Of a stretch of DNA of 64,000 nt, positions 12,219 through 22,829 are shown piece after piece. Both the position numbers and the translations under genes were made by a program. Source of the DNA: Talpa occidentalis (taxonomy: Eukaryota; Chordata; Mammalia; Eulipotyphla; Talpidae); contig NW_023601104.1 in assembly GCF_014898055.3 (NCBI RefSeq), positions 42,286,210-42,350,209 on the forward strand. The letters are read 5' to 3'. The notes under the pieces were generated by a model. It ran no database searches. It was given only the letters and a program-made list of their open reading frames with translations, and was not told the origin of the DNA. Every line of letters begins with the position of its first letter. Position 1 is the stretch's first letter.

Positions 12219-14810
12219 TTAGGCTACAACTCCCTTCAAGGAGCCCCTAGCTCTGGGAAGGAATACTGGTAGCCAGTGGTGTGTCCTCTGTGGGATGACC
12301 TTCTGGCCCTCCAGCAGCATGATGGCGCTCTCTACCAAAGATAGCTTGCATCACAGTGCTGGGGAGAGGGATGAAGGCTAGGCGGCTTAGGGCAGTGCCC
12401 AAGGCCTGGGCAAACTCAGCATTTGTAGTGGTGGAGGCTGGAGACATTCCATTCAGAACTCCCTGCACATAGTTTGCATCAACAGCTTGGGTCAATATAA
12501 TTTCTAGGTCCCTTCTGTGCCTCAGGCTGCCAGGGGAAGAACTGGCAGTCTGAGCCAATGGTGCCTCCGAGGCCCAGGCAGAAGAGCAATAGCATGTGAG
12601 CAATGGCACCGCCCCCACGGCCCAGCCCAAACCCTAGAACAGACAAAAGGGATGATTGAGAGAAGCCCCTCAGCCTCCAGGTAGCCTGGCTGTTCTGTTC
12701 CCCCTGTTTCCCCTTCCTCACTCTGCAAGCAGGTTTATGATTCAGCCTGCAGCAGAGCGAGGGTGTGGGGCATTGGGACTTCCATCCTCCCATCTGCAGG
12801 CCGGCCAGAAGTGGTGGCACTTTCCCACTCTGGAAGCTCAGCCCTTCTGACAACCCCAAGGCCCCAAGCTGATTGAAGGAGGTCTGATCCCATCTGATAC
12901 CCAACCCCGGGTTCTCACCAGAGCGCACCACCACCTGGCGTGTAGAGTCTCCAGGAAGCCTGGCTGCAGCTTCCCATTTGGTTACGAGGTTGGAGAAAAA
13001 GTCAAAATCCCCTCTAGGGCTGTCCTCCTCATACTCCGCAGCCAGGCTGGGCTAGTAGTAAGCTGCCGGGAATAGCGACCATTGCCCTGGCCCTTGGATA
13101 GCTTGGTCGTGCCTGACCTTTCCCAGTCACAGGTTCCTTTGGCCTCACCCACCTTAGACCTTGGGATCTCCAGGTGGGAAGACAAGTCATGAGTATTTTC
13201 TGATCTCAGTCATGAGCTAATCTTTCCAGCCCTGGAGGAACAACTCTTTGGTGAAGGATTAAGCTGAGCCGCCACTGGAGAGCAGTAGTTGAGAACAAAG
13301 GCTTAGGTGTCAGGCTGCCTGGATTTTAATCTCTGCTCCATCATTTATTAACTTTGTGGCAAGTTACATAACCTCTCTGTTCACAACTTTTGCATCTGCA
13401 AAATGGGGTTAATAATAGCACCTACCTCACAGGGTCTTTGTGAGCATTAAATGCTGAAATAGGTGTCAAACAATTAGAATAGTGATGGGTAAACATGCTG
13501 TTATTGCAATTATTTGATCCCCAAGGTGAAATACAGAACCAGGAATTCTATTCCTAGAGAACTGTGCTGTGAAAATCAAGGGGTTTGGAAGTAGGTGGAA
13601 TTTTTCCTGGCACTGGGAGCAGTGTTACCCTCCTTCCCTTTTCTCCAAGGATCCCCATTGATCATGAAAGTACTTGGACTCAGGGGCTAGAAGGTTCCTG
13701 TCTGGTAAAACCCCGCACTTGGGCACCTACAGCTAGAAGAGCCTCCCCTCTGCTCCCCTTTCCCCTGACTAAATTTAGGAGCTTATGACTGCCGCATACC
13801 CACACCTGTGACTAAGACCCAGGCCTGGGGAGGTCGTGGGGCTTCGAGATGGCTCTCGCCAGCATCTGGGTGGTCTCCAGGCGGCTGCTAAGAACCTCTT
13901 TCTGGAAGTTTTCATTCCACCTGCAGGAAAAACGGGAACTAAAAAGCTACTAAATACACACATGCAAATGTGAGTTTTTTCAGTCTAAGGAGGAAACTTC
14001 CCTGGTCCAGTAAAACCCTGCTTTGTGGCTTAGAGAAATGGTCTGCCCTCCCGGATCTTTTCTGGGGCATCCAGTGTTACAACTGAGGACAAAGACAGCG
14101 GTTGCGGGGTTCAGGGCAGGTGGGTGTGAGGCGATGCGCAGGGTGAGTGGCCCGGGACATGGGTTTGGTTTTCTATCCGGCAGTCCTGTCTCCACAGGTC
14201 AGGGGTCTCATCAGAGTGGTTCCTGTCCTCCCTCTGCTCTGATGACTGTGAGCTTGAGCGCCCGGGCTGACCTTCGCAGAGGGTTGAGAATGTTCTCTCC
14301 TGCCAGGTTGACCGCGGCATCGCAGGCGGGCAGCCCGGACGTGGCGAGCGCGTCCTGGGGAGAGAGCAGGATGCCCGGAGCCCGCGCCCGCCCCGCCCCG
14401 CGCCCGCCCCGCCCGGGCCCGACCTACCCACGAGACCCGCCCGGGCCCCGGGCTCCGGGAGACCGAGGTCACTTCGTGGCCCCTGGCCCTCAGCAGCCGG
14501 GTGAGGGCTGTCCCGATGAAGCCCGTTCCTCCACCTGCGCGGAAAACCAGCGGTGCCCATCCTCGGCGGACGCCCGCGTCTCCGCCGCGGCCCCCTCGGC
14601 CATCCCACCCGTTTCCAGACTCCCCCGTCCTTCCCGCCCTCCCCGCGAGGCGCAGGTGACCCAGGTCGCGGGATCAGGGCAAGGCCTAATCTCCAGGCCT
14701 GGGTACTTGTGCCCCCCTCGGAGTGGCCCCCAGTTTTGCATCTCCGTCTCATCTTCCCTACACCCGCCCCCCACTCCTTTAACTCTTCCCTCACCCACGA
14801 GCACCCGCAT
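12219..14810 (-). pseudogene. SDR39U1: SDR39U1 copy A, six exons, multiply disrupted
   Basis: Degraded copy of the NAD(P)-binding short-chain dehydrogenase SDR39U1 (epimerase family). Exon 1 is 14795-14810 (start MRVLVG). Exon 2 is 14428-14534 and completes the Rossmann GGGTGFIG motif. Exon 3 is 14272-14354 (DAAVNLAGENILNPLRR). Exon 4 is 13806-13920, exon 5 about 12919-13062, exon 6 12219-12633. Splice sites are recognisable. Lesions: exon 4 lacks one G (read ...SRLETTQMLARAIS, then frame lost); exon 5 has an in-frame TAG at 13052-13054 where Gln is expected; exon 6 loses frame after the FFPW motif and again in the GRER...AIMLLEG region; one more base is missing before the ancestral TAA at 12219-12221. 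Exons 1-3, next to the CpG island, are the best preserved. A functional copy, if any, lies outside the window. Confidence 0.88.
13275..13458 (+). repeat. MIR element in SDR39U1 intron 4
   Basis: Near-complete MIR: the 'gtcaggctgcctggatttt' block, 'aagttacataacctctct', 'ctgcaaaatggggttaat' and 'cacagggtctttgtgagcatta' appear in consensus order. Confidence 0.85.
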
Positions 14811-15010
14811 CGCGACCGGGACCTACTGCGCCTGCGCAGAATTGGAGTCTTTGGCCAGGGCTCCCCTTTAGAAGCGGGCGACCTCTCTGCGCATGTGCCG
14901 TTCGGGAAGCGCGCTCCGTGGGGGCGGGAAGAGCAGGCGCGGGGCGGGGCGGGGCCTGCCCCGGACCCGGAAGGATTCAGAGAGAAGTACGCCTATGTCA
15001 TCGCCAGGCG
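14330..15010. promoter_or_regulatory. CpG island, SDR39U1 promoter
   Basis: Dense CpG and GC-box stretch (for example CCCGCCCCGCCCGGGCCC near 14,405) covering SDR39U1 exons 1-2 and the sequence upstream. It is the only CpG-rich segment in the window. It contains two sequences close to the NRF1 motif: TGCGCCTGCGCAG at 14,826-14,838 and TGCGCATGTGC at about 14,888-14,898. NRF1 control would suit a nuclear gene with mitochondrial links, but that is inference. The island remains CpG-rich although the gene body is broken. Confidence 0.75.
14826..14838. promoter_or_regulatory. Candidate NRF1 site
   Basis: TGCGCCTGCGCAG matches the palindromic NRF1 consensus GCGCMTGCGC and lies 16 nt upstream of the SDR39U1 ATG. 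Motif match only. Confidence 0.45.
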
Positions 15011-15350
15011 CGGGAGTGGGGTGGATGCGGGGACAGTCTGAGGGGCCGGGAAAGGGGGGAAGTGTGAGGAGGGAAGATTTTAGTGCAGAAAAAAAGCTCT
15101 TGATCTAAAATCCGAAGCTACTTCAACAGCCCAGTTCTGGATGTCCCTCAGTTTGTCGCATCAGTAAATCAAGACAACCCATTCTCTGGTACTATCATTT
15201 CTCTCTCCTCGGCCTATCATTTTGCAACAGGGTGGTCCCCCTGTCCTATAACAATTTTATCGTTTCTTCGCCCCCGTGCTGGCTCCTTCCCCGTGCTGGC
15301 ATTCTAAACCTCTCTGTGTCGTAAAATAAAGTCACCCTATGGGCCCACGT
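15011..15350. other. Unique spacer between SDR39U1 CpG island and CMA1 deletion junction
   Basis: About 340 bp with no recognised gene. At 15,351 the sequence switches abruptly to CMA1 intron 4 (same as unit 2 from 50,581 onward). Confidence 0.6.
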
Positions 15351-15535
15351 AGGGCCTGGAGGGCCGTCAGGGGCTCCACGGGGCTATGCAAGAGGCTCCA
15401 CAGAGAGACATTCCCGCCTCCCAGGCGCCATGATCGCAAAGCCAGCGCTGCCCGGCAGCCTTCACCCCATCTCCTTCAGGAGAGCCCAGTCCCTGCAGAG
15501 TGATTTGTGGAGAAGCATCCTATTCCGAGGATCAC

Positions 15536-17488
15536 CTTAAACGCAGACTTTGTCTTCCTGGAATTGCCCACGCACAGCCGGAGATTGTGGTCAAACTTGG
15601 GGAAGTGTCCCCAGGCCTGGGGTTCCAGGACTCTCAGCTTCACCTCTTGCAGAGTGTGGGAGCCCAGGCTGGGCACATTTGTTCTTCCCCAGCCTGCCAC
15701 CCGGCACATCTTCCCAGGTGGGATGACATTGAATTGGGGTGCCAGGGGGAGAGTCCCCACTGCCAGGGTCAGGTTGGCTTTCTCCTTGAGCTGTGAGGGG
15801 AATGAGGGGCTGTCAGCTCTGGACAAGGGACGGGGGGTAGTAGAGGAAGGTGGGAGGGACAGCACCAATGGTGCCACGGGAGGGTCACATCCAGGACAGA
15901 TTGTTGGGGTGCAGTCTGGAGGCAGGTTGGAGGTATGGGGACCCGCAAGAGAAGACTGAGATGACAGGAGGTAGAGAAGGGAGGAACATGTCATCACCTT
16001 CAGTAACATGATGTCGTGCTGGACACTCACGTCGCCATACTTTGGATGAGGAAACTGTCTTATGACCTTGAGTTGCTGCCACGTGTCTTCCTTCTGTCTT
16101 GTGTCATGGGCTCCCAGGACCACCGCTATGAGCCTGTTGTGAGGGGACGGAATGACAAGGGGAGACAGTGATGGTCTGAGTTGTGCCGTTCTGGGGAACA
16201 GGAAGTGGAGTCTTTCACTGGGTCACCTGATGCTGCCACCCCTCTTCTCTTGGTCCACTTCTGGCATTGGGGGGGCTCAGATCTTGCTCAGAGATTAAAG
16301 TTTTCAGGGATCATATATAATTTCCAGGACCTTGGAGTAGCTGGGGACTGAGCAGTGGCCATGGAGGTCCCAGCAGGGTCAGCACTTCCTAATTCAGGGC
16401 GCCCTGTAGGAGCACCACCCACACAGGAGCAAGAGAGATCCTTTGTATGGGAGTTGTGTTTTCCGAGACTGAGGATCAGGGCATCTCTTCAGTGATGTTT
16501 GCCCAAGTTTGCCTCCTCTTACGGTTGACCCAGGCCAAGGGCCTCTCCTCGGGTCCCCCAAGGGTGTGCTCCTGGTTCTTACCCTTGCTCTATAGCTCTG
16601 GTTTGGGGTAGACAGCCCTGAAGTCTCACCTTCCTGCACAGTGGGCGGCTGTCAGCACAAAGTTCCTTCTTATCAGGAAGCTGTCGCATGTGGCTAGGTT
16701 ACCCTGGGGAAGGACAATTTCCAGATAGGCCATGTAGGGGCGGGAGTGTGGCCTGGACTCTGTGCCCCCGATGATCTCCCCTGGAACAGAGAACCCAGGC
16801 CTGAGCACAAGCATTGGTGTTCTTTCCACAGAACGGGCGAGCTGGGTTCAAGAGGGAGAGGCTTCTCCTCACTCACCCTCACCCTGTGCTCTGCCCATCC
16901 TCCCTCTCATATATTTGGTGCCTCCTTCCCCTCCCGCAGCCTCCCACTGAGTTCTCCTCCTGTTATTGAGGCGCAGCAACCATGCAGGTGTTGCTCACCT
17001 GGGCTTTCCCCTGGTCCCATTCTGCCCCTGCCTCAGCCCTCCTTTTCACTAAGCCAGCCACTCCAGGCTCCTGTCTCACCCTTCTGCACAGCCTGTGAGT
17101 GGTTCTGAACGGCCATATTACCAGACAACGTGCGGTCTGGAATGGAGAGGATGAGGGGAGCCTAGGCCCTCATACATGCTCTCACCTTCTGTGTTGAGAA
17201 GACACATATGTCTCCTTTTCTACTTGCTCTGGGATGTCCCCCAATCATTGTGGGGTTTCTGGGAACTATTACAGGTGCAGACAATGGGTGGGCACATCCC
17301 AAGTGGAAGCTTCCACTCTGGCTCTTGGAGAGAGAGCCTGGAACCCTCTTTGAGAGTCAACTCTATTCAGACTAAACTTTGTTGTAGGAGCTGATCCTAC
17401 AGCTTTGGGTGGAAAGGGTCCGAGACTCACCAGCTTTAGCCCTGGAGCACAGGACAGTGAACAACAGGGTGAGAGGAAGACGATGCAT
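15536..17488 (-). pseudogene. CMA1: Mast-cell chymase copy A, exon 5 deleted
   Basis: Chymase-type serine protease on the minus strand. Exon 1 is 17431-17488 (leader [19 protein letters not shown]), exon 2 16630-16780 (GEIIGGTE, H57 in TAAHC), exon 3 15998-16133 (D102 in HDIMLLK), exon 4 15536-15790 (CRVAGWG). These four exons are open and have the family sizes of 58, 151, 136 and 255 nt with intact GT/AG sites. Exon 5, which carries catalytic Ser195, is missing: homology to unit 2 stops at 15,351, inside intron 4. Further damage includes CGGF changed to CDSF in exon 2 (Gly43-Gly44 replaced by Asp-Ser) and QACG changed to QAWG in exon 4, which removes Cys168 of the Cys168-Cys182 disulfide. 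No protease activity is possible from this copy as it stands. Its TATA box remains, so a truncated transcript is conceivable. Confidence 0.92.
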
Positions 17489-17541
17489 CTTCTCAGAGAG
17501 GCTGCCCATAGCGAGTGCTGCTTCTATTTTCCAGCTGTGGG

Positions 17542-17548
17542 TTTTATA
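17542..17548 (-). promoter_or_regulatory. TATA box, CMA1 copy A
   Basis: The minus strand reads TATAAAA about 54 nt upstream of the ATG. It is identical in position and context to the box at 52,958-52,964 of copy B. Chymase genes are TATA-driven, mast-cell-specific genes. Confidence 0.7.
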
Positions 17549-18362
17549 ATCCATCAAGCCAGGGCAGGGCAGGGCAGGCCGATAACCACAGGAACTGCGT
17601 GGTGATTTTCTTCCCTCATTCTAAGCTGACTGTCTTTCAGATTAGCAGCTGCCCCAGAGCTGCCATCTGTTTTATTATAAGTGAAGGGAGGCCTGAACTT
17701 CCAAGACCTGGCTTTCAGGGTAAACGCTAAACTGTGGTGCCTCATGGGGCTCCTGGAATGTAGGGAAGAGATGAGTTACTCATACAGCTCTGCCTGACCA
17801 CCTGACACATCCTATTCTTGAGTTGCATTTCCTCCCTCCACAATTCCCTCAGCTGCCCATGCACTGTTTGAACAATCTTGCTTAGGCCCCCAGGGAATCT
17901 GAAAGCTTTGGAACTCCCTGTGGTCCTGACTTTCTTCCTCTCCCAAGTGTTGTTGAACAGAATATACTACTGAAAACTCCCTCAATGATACCCAGAGCCT
18001 TGGTCCTATTGCAACTGCTGATCCTCATCTTGTCATTGGTCTCACAGAATTTACTTCCCTTCACACTACTCCATCTTACCAAACGTATCTGCAGATACGT
18101 TGTCTAAGAATTGCTTGACTCCAGGTCACAAAGATTTCTTTTTTTTTTCTATATGTTTTATAGTTTTACATTTAGATTTACGACTCATTTGAGTCAATTT
18201 TTAAAAGCTGTGAGACTTAGGTTGGAGTTCTTTTTTATTTTCCTTTTTTTTTTTTTTTTGCATATATGTCATGAGAATGATCTGAGGCAATATAGATAAA
18301 TTGCACCAGATGGGCCTTCATTGGAAGGCAGTTCTTTTCCTTGAATTTTGCCTGGTTTTGTG
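17549..18362. other. CMA1 upstream region, no gene seen
   Basis: Aligns with 52,965-53,810 of unit 2. It contains T-rich stretches (about 18,137-18,150 and 18,242-18,259). No coding exon is recognised. Confidence 0.55.
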
Positions 18363-18635
18363 TTTTTTTTTTTTTTTTAGATTTATTTATTTATTTATAC
18401 AAGCACTGGGTACAGTCAGAAGCTGATCAGAAGCACGGGAGGGTGAGAGAATTCACCAGAGCCAGAGCAGGGAGCAGAATAGACAGAAGGACCGAAGTAC
18501 ACTGCTGAGGGGAGCAGCGGGCAGCAGGAGAGGTCTGCGCGCCATGTGGGACCCTCCGGGGATCCAACCAGTGCTACAGAGGCTGCGGGCAGCTTCGCAA
18601 CCCGGTGCTCAACCTCTGCGCCACCGGGGATGCCC
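18363..18635 (-). mobile_element. tRNA-derived SINE, minus orientation
   Basis: SINE of the window's main family with a long T run (A tail) at 18,363 and GCGCCACCGGGGATGCCC at its 5' end. TTGCCTGGTTTTG / TTGCCTGGATTTG on either side form the target-site duplication. The unit 2 site (about 53,815) is empty. Confidence 0.88.
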
Positions 18636-18797
18636 TTGCCTGGATTTGATTAAGTGTCCTCTGTACAACTGCAGTGCTGACTCATGGAGACTGTGGGCCT
18701 GCAAGGACAATTTGCCTTCCATGTCTTTTAGATCCCCCTGGAAAAATACCAAGTCACAGCACAGTTATTAACTTCACCCATTTCCAGCTTGTAGAAA

Positions 18798-19822
18798 AGA
18801 ATTTCTGCCGCGGACTAGTGCAGCGGTAGACTAGCAGGACTGTCTCAGGATTGAAGAACTGTGAGGATGCTCAAGGAATCGGCGCATAAATGACAGACAG
18901 ACACACTTCAAGAGTGAAGATCTGAATGTAATGTGCTCAAAATCATCATAGACTTTTATATCTTTTCTAACAATAGATGATTTCATACAATTTAATTCTT
19001 TCTCAGCATAAGACATCTACTTTGTTATTCATGTTCATGTGATCGATGTTCTATGGCATGGCACAGCAAACAATCTCAAAGTACTGAATCTACACAATCA
19101 GTTTTGTTTACACAGAACAGCATTCTTTAAGCTAGCTTTTCTTGATTCGTATCCCAAAACCACAATGATCAAAAACATTGATATTTACCTACTGGCACCT
19201 TCTACTTTTAGTGATCACGAGCAATATATTCTCTACGTAAGCATTTTGATTTTTATGGTGTTGTCTCATGTGAGAAGTATTGTGATTATTATAAAACTAC
19301 TATTGCCACACACTATTTTCTTTATCATGCATTTCCTGACTGATTGTACACATATAAAGAAAAAGCAAAGTAAGCGAAAAAGTAGTATGATTATAGGCAG
19401 GCTGCTAAGTTGTTACTGTTTCTGAAACAATGACTATCTGATTAATGGTTAAACTGCTTTGTAGGTAATTCCATCAGGCTTGTTTGCAGGTGACGCTCTT
19501 AGCAGCCTTGTTTCCATCAAAGGAGGGGTGAATTACTGCGGGCTTGTTGCCTAAATTAGGCTTATAGGCATGTGGGCCTTGTTTGATCTGAACGCCAAAG
19601 TTTATCATGATGAAGCCCCTGGGGACTTCGCCTGTCTTAGGTCGTCAGGAGTCACAGACATGAGGCTGGCCAGTGCCTTCTTTAGTCTGCCCCCGATCTT
19701 ACCCGTCATTGACTGTCCAGTCCAGCGCACAGGGGAAGGGGGTCTTACTCTGATGTGTCTGAGTGAAAGCCTCCCTCTTTCCAGTAAGTTCACTGGCGTT
19801 CAGTGGCAGAGGCTGCCGCAAA
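18798..19822. other. About 1 kb of unassigned sequence present only in unit 1
   Basis: Compared with unit 2, where 'gcttgtagaaa' is followed directly by 'tgcatttccttgg' (about 53,968), unit 1 has about 1.0 kb of extra DNA. The first half (to about 19,430) is AT-rich; the second half is GC-balanced. I find no terminal inverted repeats, poly-A tail or target-site duplication. The 128-codon open frame at 19,039-19,425 has no family signature I recognise. Confidence 0.45.
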
Positions 19823-20292
19823 TTTCCTTGGCCCTAACTTGCCCTTTGCTCATGTCTGCTTGGCTCCTCTTCATTTTGGTGGAGATGCCTGGCAGTGTCC
19901 TTCATGATGGTGACTTTGAGTAAAAATTCATCTGAACTATTCTGAGGCCAACTGGAGGCCTGATATGATGTGCCATATCAGATGTGCTGTTCTGGGCAGG
20001 ACTAGGGTAAGGCCAGGAGGAGATGCTCTCTCTCAGGGTCTGCAAGAGCTCCCCCAAGCAGCTGTCTTCTTCAATTTGCACCCAGGTGCCTCCCTGGCCT
20101 GGAGGCAAGTTTCCTGCAGGGTCGCAGTTTCTTGAAGGCAAAGGCTGCAGAGCTGGAGCAGAGCAGGAAACTGGGTATAAAGACAGGAGTAAAGTGGTTA
20201 TGGAGCAGGAGTAAAGTGCTGTTAGTCTCATTACTGTGGAAAAGAATTTTCTGACACAGACAGGAGCTACCCTCTCTAAATGTATGTTTTTA

Positions 20293-20421
20293 GGGCCTCC
20301 CTGGTGGCACAGGGGTTAAGTATCAGCTCTATCAAGCTATTGCCAGCCACTGTGGCCTGAGTTTGATCCCAGGCTAGGGAGGTGACCCACATGGCGCAGC
20401 AGACCTCTCCTGCTTGCCCCC
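20293..20421 (+). mobile_element. SINE, 5' part (split by LTR element)
   Basis: Starts GGGCCTCCCTGGTGGCACAGGGGTTAAG and runs to CTTGCCCCC, where the LTR element begins. It resumes at 22,479. The same SINE is present in unit 2 (54,447-54,520), so this insertion predates the unit duplication, unlike the other SINEs that have empty sites. Confidence 0.88.
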
Positions 20422-22260
20422 TGTAAGGCAGGACTGGGCACAGTGCAGGTTTTCTGATCCCATGCAGACCGGGTAAAGGAGGAGTCAGAGTCCTCAGTAG
20501 TTTTGCAGGTCTTTTATTGGGGTTCACCAGGCATATGGCAGGCAGGGGTGCTGGCTGGGGGGCTGGGAGGCTGGCAGCCTCCCAGCCCCCAGCAAGTCTT
20601 CACTCTATCTGGGCTCTCTAGCATTCATTCTGCTGCTTCTCGACTTCTGCTTTGGCTTCTACTGCTGCTGCTACTGGCGTCCCCCCGTGACGCCGCCCTT
20701 AAAAGCACAGTCTTAGCTCAGCTGAATCCCATCTACCTATGCCCACACCCTATTCCAGGTGCCCGCCATCAGGCATGCATTCAGGACTAGGATCCATCAT
20801 CTATCCTGATGGCGGAAGGGCAGAAAAGCCTGATATTTTCTTTACCCTACAGTCCACCCCCTCAGGGTTTTCTGCCATATAGTCTTCATACATACACAAT
20901 TTTCCTTAACAAACATAATGCAGCCATGGCCCACAAAAGCAAATGCATCAAATATGACAAAATACAATATAACAAAATACAACAGAACACAAATAAGTCC
21001 AGGCAGGGCACCAACCTAGTGCAAAAGACAATTATTGGTACCAGCAGATAAGCCACCAAATCTGCTGCCGAAGGCACTGCTCATACGAGGGAGGGGAATC
21101 ACTCACGGCATCTACTGTAACACACCAGGAGCCGTCAGGCTTCCTGGCCTTCTCTGGCTGTAGTCTCGGCTACAAGCCACACACTGCATCCACCCCCAGG
21201 ATGCACTAGCTCTGGGATTGGCAATTTTATTCTGTTGGGGTAATCGCCAACCCTCAGGGTTTCTGTCTGCAGTTGCTCCAACACTCGGCCTTCACAGCCA
21301 CCCATGCGACTCGCAGACCCCTGCACTCAAGCTAACTCACTGCACAAGCACATGGGTTGGGGATCCAAACTCTACATTCGGCTTGGGCTCCACCCCAAGC
21401 TACATTCCCCACCCGTCCCCCAAGGACAGGTACCTCAGCTCCTCACCCTCACTCAAGAATGAGCAGGGCATCACCCACAGGTGATTTTACGAGACTCACT
21501 GGTCTTCAGCATACCCAGGCTGCTTAACAGCCACTCAGGGCTTCTCAACTTAGCATCAGCACCAGCTTTTGCCTTCTTAGTTGGCTTTTCTCCTCCACCT
21601 GGCTGCTGGGCATGCACAGGCTGCTTTTGGCCATCTAGGCCCACTGGCCACCCCCAGATTCCCATCTCCTGGGGTTTACAAACAAAACTGTTCCACCCCC
21701 AGGGTCCCAAAACATATCAACCTGCAAGGTCCTCCGCCTTTTGACGGGACTGTCAGTCCACCAGTCCAAGTCCATTGGCCTCTCCCTGCTTCAGCAATGG
21801 CCTGCTGCCTCAGGGGTCATTGGCTGGCCCTTTCCATTGTCGTTGCCTGGTCCTCTCAGGCGTCTCCTCCATGCGAGGTCTCGTCCCACAACTCCGGACC
21901 GTATCCACCTTCTGCGCCGCCATGGCGCCTCCAGCGTCATCACAGGCAAACAGTCTGTTCTCCTTAGTCCCTCCAGGTCTTCGGAGGGCTCCATACCCGT
22001 CTACATGGATCTTGCCGACTTACGCCAATTGTAAAGGCAGGAACTGGGCACAGTGCAGGTTTCCTGATCCCATGCAGACCGGGTAAAGGAGGAGTCAGAG
22101 TCCTCAGTGGTTTTGCAGGTTTTTTGTTTGGGGTTCACCAGGCATATGGCAGGCAGGGGTGCTGGCTGGGGGGCTGGGAGCCTCCCAGCCCCCAACAAAT
22201 CTTCACTCTATCTGGGCTCTCTAGCGTTCGTTCTGCTGCTTCTCGGCTTCGGCTTCGGCT

Positions 22261-22293
<33 letters not shown>

Positions 22294-22478
22294 TCTGCTG
22301 CTGGCGTCCCCCCGTGACGCTGCCCTTAAAAGCACAGTCTCAGCTCAGCTGAATCCCATCTACCTATGCCCACACCCTATTCCAGGTGCCCGCCATCAGG
22401 CATGCATTCAGGACAAGGATCCATCATCTATCCTGATGGCGGGAGGGCAGAAAAGCCTGATATTTTCTTTACCCTACA
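20422..22478 (-). mobile_element. Short LTR retrotransposon (ERV-like) with both LTRs
   Basis: Two direct repeats starting TG and ending CA bound this element: 20422-20851 (430 bp) and 22030-22478 (449 bp), with 1,178 bp between them. Each LTR carries AATAAA on the minus strand (GAACCCCAATAAAAGACC), which sets the orientation, so 22030-22478 is the 5' LTR. The C-run (CCCCC) on both sides is compatible with a 5-bp target duplication. Just inside the 5' LTR the minus strand reads ATTGGCGTAAGTCGG, a candidate primer-binding site beginning TGG. Just before the 3' LTR is a purine-rich GAGGGGGTGGA, a candidate polypurine tract. The internal part is too short for gag-pol-env and shows no retroviral protein motif, so the element looks non-autonomous or internally deleted. 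Confidence 0.85.
22264..22303. repeat. (CTG)n triplet repeat inside the 5' LTR
   Basis: Run of TGCTGCTGC... interrupted by CTTCTG in the element's 5' LTR. The matching place in the 3' LTR (about 20,667-20,685) has only a few CTG units. This accounts for most of the length difference between the two LTRs. Confidence 0.85.
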
Positions 22479-22615
22479 CCCCCTCCTCCCCTCAGCTTTG
22501 GAACAGCTTGTTCTGCTCCCCATTCTGTCTCCGGTAAATCCTCTCATCTTCTGCACCTCTGGATAACAGCCCCTTTCTTACATGCATAAATTAATTAAAA
22601 TAAATCTTTAAAATT
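22479..22615 (+). mobile_element. SINE, 3' part after LTR insertion
   Basis: Continuation of the SINE that begins at 20,293: 'gttctgctccccattctgtctccgg' followed by an A/T-rich tail ending AATAAATCTTTAAAA. Confidence 0.85.
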
Positions 22616-22829
22616 AAATATATGTTCTTAAACAATTATATCTTTTTTTTATTGAGATAACGTTATTATACAACTGTAAATGTCGTTTTAATGGTCTTTT
22701 TATCCTACTCATCACAGATTCTTCCCTTGGTATGTATGAATGGCAAACCCCACTGTTAACATAAAATATTTATGAAAAGATATGGTGCTTTTTGGACAAA
22801 ACCCCAAACCCCTAAAACTCTGCTTGAAC

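Noticed and set aside
14023..14871. 282-codon plus-strand frame and overlapping minus-strand frames
   Set aside because: They fall in the CpG island, where GC-rich sequence has few stops, and they cross SDR39U1 exons 1-3 and their introns. The spliced SDR39U1 reading explains the conserved parts.
19039..19425. 128-codon plus-strand frame
   Set aside because: AT-rich, with no signature and no splice or promoter support. It lies in the unit 1-only block.
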